This document shows positions 57,651 to 64,000 of a stretch of 64,000 nucleotides of DNA, piece by piece. Every line of letters begins with the position of its first letter. Position 1 is the stretch's first letter. Under the pieces are notes generated by a model that was given only the letters and a program-made list of their open reading frames with translations, was not told the DNA's origin and did not search any database. Origin of the DNA: Phenylobacterium deserti (GTDB lineage: Bacteria; Pseudomonadota; Alphaproteobacteria; Caulobacterales; Caulobacteraceae); contig CAMCIK010000002.1 of the NCBI GenBank assembly GCA_945874825.1, positions 62,001 to 126,000 of the forward strand, read 5' to 3'. The position numbers and the translations under genes were made by a program.

Positions 57651-58295
57651 TCAGCCAAGCCGTCGGCGCGCCAACCAGACCGAATGCCCGCCGCAGTCCG
57701 GATCTTCTGGCGTGAACTGGAGGACCTCGAAGTCCTGTCTTGCCAGCAGGTCACGGTACTCGGCGGGGGACAGGCTGGCATGGTGCAGGGGATCGCCACC
57801 GAACACACCCGTGGCCGTCCCCGCTTCCGGGCCGGAGGTGAACATCAGCCGGGCGCCCGGCGCGGCGTGGGCACCGAAGACCGGGAAGAGGGCCCTCTGG
57901 TCGTCGGGAGTCAGGTGGAAGAGGCTGTCCCAGGCCAGGAGGCCGTCAAAGGTCTGTCCGAGATCCAGGCCGCGCATGTCCGCGCAGAGCCAGGTCCCGG
58001 CGGGAAGGCGGCGGTGCGCGCGCTCGACCGCGGGCGCGGAGGCGTCGACGCCGGTGACGGCAAAGCCGCGGTCCAGGAGCCAGGCCCCGAGGGGCTGACC
58101 CGTCCCGCAGCCCAGGTCCAGCACCCTTCCCCCCGGGGGCAGGCTATCCGCGAGGCGCGACAGCCAGGTGCCCTCTATCCGGACCTCCGCCCCCCGGGCC
58201 GCATCCCAGGCGTCTGCATGACGGGTATAGAGGTCGATCACGTCCCCGGCGGCGCGGCGGACCTCGGATTCGTCCCTCTTGGGCGCTTCAGGCAT
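57651..58295 (-). CDS. class I SAM-dependent methyltransferase
   Basis: A 214-residue methyltransferase with SAM motif I VLDLGCGTGQPLG near residue 78 and GVDAS as motif II. The substrate is unknown. The ATG at 58295 gives a normal N-terminus. It is divergent from the cyclase-like gene with 145 bases between. Confidence 0.85.
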   Translation of the reverse strand: MPEAPKRDESEVRRAAGDVIDLYTRHADAWDAARGAEVRIEGTWLSRLADSLPPGGRVLDLGCGTGQPLGAWLLDRGFAVTGVDASAPAVERAHRRLPAGTWLCADMRGLDLGQTFDGLLAWDSLFHLTPDDQRALFPVFGAHAAPGARLMFTSGPEAGTATGVFGGDPLHHASLSPAEYRDLLARQDFEVLQFTPEDPDCGGHSVWLARRRLG

Positions 58296-58440
58296 GGGCG
58301 GACGCTGCCATGGCCGGGCGCAGGACGCCAGATCGCGCCAGCGCGCCGGGTGGAGCACACTTGCCCGAGGGGCGGGCGGAGCCTATCGAGGAAGCTTGAG
58401 CTTGCTTCCACTGCCCCCGCCATCATCCGGATCGCCAACC

Positions 58441-60564
58441 ATGCGTCAGCTCAGCCTCCAGACCCGGCTCATCGCCTTCATCCTGCTCCTGCTCCTGACC
58501 TCGGTGGGTGTGGTAGCGGGCCTGGGCTATGCCAGTGCCCGAAGCTCACTGAAGGCCGCCGCCCTGGCCCAGCTCCAGGGCATCCAGACCTCCCGGGTGA
58601 AGCTGGTGTCGGAGCTTCTGCAGGCCTCAAGGAACGAGGTCCTGGCCCTCTCCGGCCTGCCGGAGCTGGGCCGGATGAGCGCCGAGCTCCGGGCCGGCTA
58701 CAGGGCCCTGGGGGATACGCCGCCGGATGCGGCGACCCGGGCCGCCGTGACGGCTTTCTACGACCGCGACTTCGCGCCGGCCCTCAGCCGCGGGATCGAC
58801 GCGACGGTGGAGGCGGAGGACCTCCTGCCATCCTCGAACGCGGGATGGCGCGCCCAGGCGGCCTATGTGGTCCCGTCGGCGCGGCCCTACACGGGTGCCC
58901 AGCCCCTGCCAATAGGCGCAGATCCCACGCCTTACGGGCGCGCGGTGGAGGATGCCCACGCGCGGCTTGGGGATATCCTCCGCCGGTTCGGCTTCGAGAA
59001 TGTAATGCTGATCGACCCTGACACCCTTGAGGTCTTCTTCAGCTACCAGACCAGCGCCAGCCTGGGGACCAGCCTGGAGACCGGTCCTTATGCCTCCAGT
59101 AACCTGGCGGAGGCCGTACGGGCGCTCCGGCGCACCCAGAACGTCGATGACTACCGGTTGTCGGACTTCGAGTTCTACCGGCCCGCCCTGGGCAAGCCCC
59201 GGGCCTTCATCGCCACCCCCGTGTTCGACGGCAACCGGCTGGTGGCCATCATGGCCCTGCGCCTGGCCACGAACACGATCGAGGCGGCCCTGACCAATGA
59301 AGGCATGGGAAAGACCGGCGAGGTCTACCTGATCGGTCCCGACAAGCGGCTGCGGACCGAGTCCCGCTTCATGCAGGAAAACCCCAAGGCCTTCGTCGCC
59401 GCCCTGCGCCATTCCAGCCTCACCACCCACACTGTGGACAAGGTCGAACGTCTTGGCACCGCCGTCCTGCTGGTGCCCGAGATGGGCGAGGCCTCGGACG
59501 CGGCCCTCACGGGGCGCACGGGGGTGGACGACGACGATGTGGACTACCGGGGCGAGCCGGTCTTCACCGCCTACGGGCCGGTGGACCTGGACTCCCTTCG
59601 CTGGGCCGTGATTGCCCAGGTCGACCAGAAGGAGGCCCTGGCGCCCGTCCGCGCCTATGCCGCCCAGGCCCTGCTGGCGACGGTCGGCCTGGCCCTGCTG
59701 GGCTCCCTGATCGCCATCGCCTATGCCTCGCGGATCACCCGCCCGATCAGCGCCCTGGCCGCCGCCGCCGAGCGGGTTGGGCAGGGCGACAGCGACGCCG
59801 AGGTCATGCCGCCGAAGGATCCCGAACTCCGTGCCCTCGGGGACTCCCTCAACCGGATGATCCGCAACCTGCAGGCGCAGAAGGCCGAGGTCCAGGCCCA
59901 GGCCCAGGAGAGCGAGCGCCTGCTCGAGAGCCTGCTGCCGGCCTCAGGCGCTGCCCAGATGCGCGAGGGCGGGCATGACACCCCGCGCTCCTTCGCCGAC
60001 GTCACCGTGGCCTTCGTCAATCTCTTTGGCCTCGACGCCCTGGCCCTGACCCTGGGCGAAGAGGCTGCGCTCAGCCTGCTGAGCGACATGGTGGGCGCCT
60101 TCGACGAGGTGGCGGAGGGCCTGGGCGTGGAGAAGGTCCGGACCATCGGTTCGTCCTACCTCGCCGCCTCGGGCCTTTCGGCCGAACGGCCGGACCACAC
60201 CCTGCGCATGGTCGAGTTTGCCCGGGAGGCGGTCCGGATCGTAAGTCGGTTCAACGCCGAGCGGGGCCTGGAGCTCGTGGCCGAGGTGGGCATCAACACC
60301 GGGCCTGTGACCGGCGGCCTGGTGGGCCGCAGGCGGTTCATCTACGATCTCTGGGGCGACACCGTCCGCCTCGCCCGGGGCATCGTCTCGGATGGCGAGA
60401 CCTCCATCCAGGTGACAAAACCTGTCCGCGACCGGGTGCAGGACCTGATCACCTTCGGTCCCGCCGTCGCCACGGAGATCAAGGGCATGGGCCGGATCGA
60501 GCTCTATCCCCTGATCGAGGCCGGCGCCTCCCGGAAGACGGTGAAACGGGACGAGGGCGCCTGA
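58441..60564 (+). CDS. membrane sensor with degenerate class III cyclase domain
   Basis: A 707-residue receptor: a membrane segment (about 8-30), a large periplasmic sensor of likely Cache type (about 31-400), a second membrane segment (about 407-426), HAMP (about 427-478), a short coiled coil and a class III cyclase-like domain (about 518-690). The spacing of the catalytic positions matches real cyclases, but the residues are lost: metal aspartates are N527 and S571 (44 apart as usual), the substrate Lys is R567, and the Asn/Arg pair is R643/G647. Only D636 remains. The segment KVRTIGSSYLAASGL is like the C2 half of animal adenylyl cyclases. The next gene, one base away, is a channel with a cNMP-binding domain. 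Confidence 0.85.
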   Translation: MRQLSLQTRLIAFILLLLLTSVGVVAGLGYASARSSLKAAALAQLQGIQTSRVKLVSELLQASRNEVLALSGLPELGRMSAELRAGYRALGDTPPDAATRAAVTAFYDRDFAPALSRGIDATVEAEDLLPSSNAGWRAQAAYVVPSARPYTGAQPLPIGADPTPYGRAVEDAHARLGDILRRFGFENVMLIDPDTLEVFFSYQTSASLGTSLETGPYASSNLAEAVRALRRTQNVDDYRLSDFEFYRPALGKPRAFIATPVFDGNRLVAIMALRLATNTIEAALTNEGMGKTGEVYLIGPDKRLRTESRFMQENPKAFVAALRHSSLTTHTVDKVERLGTAVLLVPEMGEASDAALTGRTGVDDDDVDYRGEPVFTAYGPVDLDSLRWAVIAQVDQKEALAPVRAYAAQALLATVGLALLGSLIAIAYASRITRPISALAAAAERVGQGDSDAEVMPPKDPELRALGDSLNRMIRNLQAQKAEVQAQAQESERLLESLLPASGAAQMREGGHDTPRSFADVTVAFVNLFGLDALALTLGEEAALSLLSDMVGAFDEVAEGLGVEKVRTIGSSYLAASGLSAERPDHTLRMVEFAREAVRIVSRFNAERGLELVAEVGINTGPVTGGLVGRRRFIYDLWGDTVRLARGIVSDGETSIQVTKPVRDRVQDLITFGPAVATEIKGMGRIELYPLIEAGASRKTVKRDEGA

Positions 60565-60565
60565 C

Positions 60566-62002
60566 ATGATGCCTTCCGAACTGGGCGGCCTGGCCCTTGG
60601 TCCGGCCCTGGCTGTGGGCCTCGGCCTGCCCCTCGTCCTGCTGGTCATGACCGAGGCCATCCAGGTCGCCGGACGCCGGGGTCACCCCGTCGCCGGACCC
60701 CTGCGCTGGACCCGGAACTGGCTCATGCCGGTCCTGGCCCTTGTGCTCTTCCTGCGGGTGGCCGCGGGCCTGCCGGGCACGAACCTGTCTGTCCGCCTCG
60801 CCGAGACCGTCCTGTGGATCTTCCTGGCGGCAGGCACCCTCAACTTCATCAACAGCCTGGTCTTTGAGGCGGCGGCGCTGGGAAGCTGGGCGACCCGGGT
60901 GCCACGGCTCCTGCGCGACCTGATCCGGATCCTGCTCGTCGGCCTGGCCGGCGCAGTGGTCTATTCCACGGTCTGGGGAAAGGACCTGTCGGGCGCCCTC
61001 GCCGCCCTTGGTGTCAGCTCCATCGTCGTGGGCCTGGCCCTCCAGGAGCCCCTCGGAAACCTTTTCTCCGGCGTCATGCTCCTGATGGAGCGGCCTTTCG
61101 AGGTGGGTGACCATATCGAGATCGGCGACGTCTCGGGCGAGGTGAAGGAGATCAACTGGCGCTCCGCCCACCTCAAGTCGTTTGGCGGACTGACGCGGGT
61201 GGTGCCCAACTCGGTGCTCAACAAGGAGGTCATCACCAACTACTCCCGGCCGCGCCGGATGAGGATGGAGATGATCGAGGTCTCCTTCAGCTACGATGAC
61301 GCACCCAACGATGTCCGCGACACCCTCCTTGCGGTAGCGGCCGAGACCCCCGGGGTCCTCGCGGCCCCGGCGCCCATCGCCGCCACCCTGAACTTCGGTG
61401 ACTTCGGCATCGCCTACCGCCTGATCTACCGGACCCTCGAGGAAGACCGCTGGCCGGTGCGGGGCGAGCTCATGACCCGGATCTGGTACGCCGCCCGGCG
61501 GCGGGGCCTGAACATGCCCTATCCCGTGACGGTCAACCTCGACTACGAACAGAAGGGCGTCTTCGGGCGCACCCCGCCCCAGGCCCGGGACCTCCTGGCC
61601 GGGCTGGGCCGCTTCCCGGACCTGTCCGGCGTCACCGAAGAGGCCCTGGAGACCCTGGATTTCGCGCGCCAGGAGGTCCTGTTCCGGGAGGGCGACCCCC
61701 TGACCGGCGTGCTGGTCCTCGTCCGGGGCGAAGTCTCCCTGCAGATGGGGCGCGGCGAAGCGGCCGTCGAAATCGCCCGGGTGTCGCCCGGTGATATCTT
61801 TGGCGAGAGCGGCATGTACGGACGCCAGGCCTCAAGCCTGAGCGCCGTCGCCCTGGAGGACTGTCTCGTGGTCCGCATGGCACCCGACGCCATCTCGCAG
61901 GTCTTCGAGAAGAGCCCGGTCCTGGCGCGGGAGGTGGGGCAGGTGGTTGAGGCGCGGCGCAGCACCGCCCAGGCCGCACGAGAGAGCCGGCGCAAGTCCT
62001 GA
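60566..62002 (+). CDS. MscS-family channel with C-terminal cyclic-nucleotide-binding domain
   Basis: A 478-residue membrane protein: N-terminal helices (about 10-140), the MscS pore region (ALAALGVSSIVVGLALQEPLGNLFSG), the beta and alpha/beta vestibule domains (to about 320), then a cNMP-binding domain (about 345-460). That domain has G413-E414 and R420 with A422-S423, resembling the phosphate-binding cassette, but the loop between Glu and Arg is about three residues shorter than in CAP, PKA or HCN. Such bCNG channels have been described as nucleotide-gated rather than tension-gated. ATG at 60566 or 60569. Confidence 0.88.
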   Translation: MMPSELGGLALGPALAVGLGLPLVLLVMTEAIQVAGRRGHPVAGPLRWTRNWLMPVLALVLFLRVAAGLPGTNLSVRLAETVLWIFLAAGTLNFINSLVFEAAALGSWATRVPRLLRDLIRILLVGLAGAVVYSTVWGKDLSGALAALGVSSIVVGLALQEPLGNLFSGVMLLMERPFEVGDHIEIGDVSGEVKEINWRSAHLKSFGGLTRVVPNSVLNKEVITNYSRPRRMRMEMIEVSFSYDDAPNDVRDTLLAVAAETPGVLAAPAPIAATLNFGDFGIAYRLIYRTLEEDRWPVRGELMTRIWYAARRRGLNMPYPVTVNLDYEQKGVFGRTPPQARDLLAGLGRFPDLSGVTEEALETLDFARQEVLFREGDPLTGVLVLVRGEVSLQMGRGEAAVEIARVSPGDIFGESGMYGRQASSLSAVALEDCLVVRMAPDAISQVFEKSPVLAREVGQVVEARRSTAQAARESRRKS

Positions 62003-62033
62003 TCCTCAGGTCGCCCATGCTGGAGTGCAGCCG

Positions 62034-62372
62034 ATGTCCGTGACGCCCGCCCGCGCCAGGGCCCTCGCCCTCGGCTTCGAAGGCGCCTCCGAGCGCCCGC
62101 ACTTTGATCGAACGGCGCTCCGAACACCGCGCAAGACCTTCGCCACGCTCGCCGGGGATGGCACCGACATCAACCTGATGTTTGACCCCGATCTGCGCGA
62201 TTTCTTTTGTGAGCAGGACCCGGTCGCCTTCGCTCCTGTCCCAGGCGGCTGGGGCCGGATGGGCATCACGCGGTGCGACCTCGCGGCCGTGGACGAGGCC
62301 ACACTAGTCTCCGCGCTCAAGGCGGCACACGCCCTGGCCGCGCCCCGCCCGAAGGTGCCGGGCGCCCGATAG
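62034..62372 (+). CDS. MmcQ/YjbR-family protein
   Basis: A 112-residue protein of the MmcQ/YjbR fold, with an N-terminal EGASERPHF segment, a central strand KTFATLAGDGTDINLMFDP and a late WGRMGITRCDLAAVDEATL. Members have a DNA-binding-like fold but unknown function. It starts 31 bases after the channel gene and may be cotranscribed. Confidence 0.85.
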   Translation: MSVTPARARALALGFEGASERPHFDRTALRTPRKTFATLAGDGTDINLMFDPDLRDFFCEQDPVAFAPVPGGWGRMGITRCDLAAVDEATLVSALKAAHALAAPRPKVPGAR

Positions 62373-62419
62373 TCCGCGGGTCTCCTCCCCAAGGGACCAA
62401 TGTCTAAAGGGCCGAGACC

Positions 62420-62872
62420 TCAGCGAGGTCGCGAGGCCTCGCTCCGGCCCCGTCCACCCTCGCGGACGCCCGCGGCGCGCATCTGGTCGCCCAGGGCGCG
62501 TCCGGCCACCCGGCAGTCGGCGGCCACCCGGTCCCAGCTGCGCCCGCGGGAAACGCAGTCCACCTGGCGTCCGGCGGTGATCCGCCTCAGGGCATCCCAG
62601 GCCTCGCGCCCGCCGGGCGCCCTCAGCTCGGGGGCGTAGAAGTCGGCCAGGCGCACCTCCACCCAGTCGGCGCCCCGGCGGGGGCCCAGGGAAAGGCACA
62701 GGGAATCCCCGTCGCCCACATGCACAACGGGGCCGGAGAAGCGCTCGCCCCGGGCCAGGCCGGCGGGTAGGGAGCCCTTCTGGGGCACAGCGCGGCAGGG
62801 ATCGGCCAGGGCGGGGGCGGGGCTGGCAAGAATGCCTCCGGCAAGGAGGAGGGCCGCCAGGCGCCGGTTCAC
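62420..62872 (-). CDS. secreted thermonuclease-like (SNase-fold) protein
   Basis: A 150-residue protein with a Sec signal peptide (cleavage after about residue 23, ALA-D) and a staphylococcal-nuclease-like domain. Relative to SNase, the DGD segment (54-56) and residues R74, E82 and R115 correspond to metal-site and catalytic positions, but the place of the metal ligand Asp40 is Y79. Nuclease activity is therefore uncertain. GTG start, one base after the alkylsulfatase gene, so the two should form one transcript. Confidence 0.68.
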   Translation of the reverse strand: MNRRLAALLLAGGILASPAPALADPCRAVPQKGSLPAGLARGERFSGPVVHVGDGDSLCLSLGPRRGADWVEVRLADFYAPELRAPGGREAWDALRRITAGRQVDCVSRGRSWDRVAADCRVAGRALGDQMRAAGVREGGRGRSEASRPR

Positions 62873-62873
62873 C

Positions 62874-64000
62874 TCAGCGCCCCAGGCCCGGAAGGTCGAA
62901 GGCCGCCAGGGCGCGGCGGGTCAGGGCCGCGTCGCCAGACAGGCGGGCCGCGCCCGAGGCCTCCAGTTCGGACAGCCGGACCTGGCCGCACAGGGCCCTG
63001 ACGAGGTCGGCCCAGGTCACGGCAACCGATGCCCCTGCGCCTGACCCATCCGTGGCGACACTGACGCCGTTGCGCACATGCAGGCCAGCGGGCTCGGCGT
63101 CCGGGAAGTCAAAACGGACATGGTGGTCGATCCCCTCGGCCCGGTCGGGGTCGATCATGACCCTCAGGACGTGCAGAGCCTCCCGCGGGGGCCGCCCCGC
63201 CAGCTGGGCCGGGCGCAGGCGGTGCTCGGCCACCCGCGACAGGTCCAGGGCGCCCTCCAGCTCCAGGGCCCGGGTCAGGCACCAGTTGCGGATATTGGCC
63301 GCCGAGGTCCCCTGGGCGAGGGCGCGCAGGACGCCCGCCAGCAGGGCCTGGTCACCGGCCTCCGCTTCGGGCCGCCCAACCAGCCAGGACGCCAGCTCCA
63401 GGGCCCAGCGCAGGTCGCCCGACGCCTTGGCTGCCGACGCCTGGGCGTGCACGGCATCGGCCCCGCCGAAGCCCTCCACCAGGCGATGCGCCCGCTCGGC
63501 CGGGGGCAGGACGAAGAGCTTGCCCGGCTCGCCATCGAACCAGCCGCGCAGGCCGGCGGCGATCTGGCGCACGTGGTGCTCGGCCACGCCATAAAACTCG
63601 CTGGTCAGGTAGTCGTCGTCGCAGGCCGCCGGCAGGCACACCTGGTGGGCCAGGGCGTCGGCGGTCAGGCCCCGGTTCAGGCCCCGGACGGTCTGGTCCC
63701 AGAGGAACTGGATCGAGTCGCGATAGCGGGTCACCCGGGCGGCGATCTCGGCGGCGCCCGAGATCGGCGGGCCGTGGGCGCCCACCATGTGCTCCGCCCC
63801 CAGGGAGAGGATGTGGTCGATCCCGGCCAGCAGGACCTGGGGGTCGCGGTATTCCTCGCCGCGGATGGCGAAGATGTTGAACAGGGTCGGCCAGACCAGG
63901 TTCTGGACGCAGGTGCCAAGCTCGGGGAACCAGAAGGTGACGCTGTCGTCGGCGTCGGAGGGAGCGTGGTGGATCTCCACCGTCAACCCGGCCAGCGTCA
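62874..64000 (-). CDS. alkyl sulfatase (SdsA1/BDS1 type), C-terminal part
   Basis: The reading frame is open to the window edge, so only the C-terminal 375 or so residues are present. The metallo-beta-lactamase half is represented by its end (LGAEHMVGAHGPPISGA, with one zinc-site His). The dimerisation domain (DDDYLTSEFYGVAEHHVRQI, GFGGADAVHAQA) and an SCP-2-like C-terminal domain follow. These enzymes hydrolyse alkyl sulfates such as SDS. The HxHxDH zinc motif lies outside the window. An internal TTG near 63986 is not the real start. Confidence 0.85.
   Translation of the reverse strand, partial: TLAGLTVEIHHAPSDADDSVTFWFPELGTCVQNLVWPTLFNIFAIRGEEYRDPQVLLAGIDHILSLGAEHMVGAHGPPISGAAEIAARVTRYRDSIQFLWDQTVRGLNRGLTADALAHQVCLPAACDDDYLTSEFYGVAEHHVRQIAAGLRGWFDGEPGKLFVLPPAERAHRLVEGFGGADAVHAQASAAKASGDLRWALELASWLVGRPEAEAGDQALLAGVLRALAQGTSAANIRNWCLTRALELEGALDLSRVAEHRLRPAQLAGRPPREALHVLRVMIDPDRAEGIDHHVRFDFPDAEPAGLHVRNGVSVATDGSGAGASVAVTWADLVRALCGQVRLSELEASGAARLSGDAALTRRALAAFDLPGLGR

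Overview
The window is chromosomal DNA from a high-GC alphaproteobacterium, most probably of the Caulobacterales (Caulobacter/Phenylobacterium type). The grounds are gene content and order (rimP-nusA-ylxR-infB-rbfA-truB-rpsO-pnp; dnaA next to rpsT; mutM/ubiE-ubiB-coaBC-dut), a lipoprotein of the family first named from Caulobacter genes, a Fur without the zinc cysteine pairs, two GTTC-N7-GTTC sites of the alphaproteobacterial LexA type, and GANTC (CcrM-type) sites at the dnaA promoter. Assignment to genus is inference. About 63 protein genes cover nearly all of the sequence. I found no rRNA, tRNA, CRISPR array, insertion sequence or prophage.

Layout. 1-5.6 kb: comM with a LexA-type box, a soluble hybrid histidine kinase, a palindromic intergenic repeat, an AmpG-like permease and inorganic pyrophosphatase. 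5.7-17.3 kb: the transcription/translation operon, with a promoter and leader terminator ahead of rimP, then nusA, ylxR, infB, two accessory genes, rbfA, truB, rpsO and pnp. 17.5-27.4 kb: the dnaA neighbourhood with rpsT, an enoyl-CoA hydratase, mutM, ubiE, ubiB, coaBC, dut and a phosphatase. It is interrupted by a lipoprotein that carries a pyocin/colicin-nuclease-like domain and sits behind a LexA-type box. 27.5-42.6 kb: mixed metabolism and transport (a small XRE/membrane-protein pair, dapB, maeB, AI-2E-type permease, HerA-like ATPase, two SDRs, aldehyde dehydrogenase, DMT exporter, quinone oxidoreductase, rlmN, DUF350 and a membrane-tethered trypsin-like protein). 42.6-51.9 kb: a tightly packed eleven-gene minus-strand array, nfuA-tsaB-rimI-fur-miaB-phoH-ybeY-corC-lnt-metK-trmB. 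52-64 kb: kup, argG, MAPEG and lipoprotein genes, a saccharopine-dehydrogenase-like reductase, a methyltransferase, a two-gene cyclase-like sensor plus MscS/cNMP-binding channel unit, and a secreted nuclease-like gene behind a truncated alkylsulfatase gene.

How the parts work together. Most of the window is core housekeeping: transcription-elongation control, ribosome and tRNA maturation, replication initiation, base-excision repair and dUTP hydrolysis, ubiquinone and coenzyme A synthesis, lipoprotein acylation, Fe-S carriage and iron regulation. The places worth a second look are: (1) the pair at 58.4-62.0 kb, where the cyclase domain has lost nearly all catalytic residues and resembles the C2 half of animal adenylyl cyclases, next to a channel with a shortened cyclic-nucleotide-binding cassette; (2) the pyocin-like lipoprotein behind a LexA-type box; (3) the leader terminator ahead of rimP-nusA; (4) GANTC sites at the dnaA promoter; (5) a 48-nt palindromic repeat present three times.
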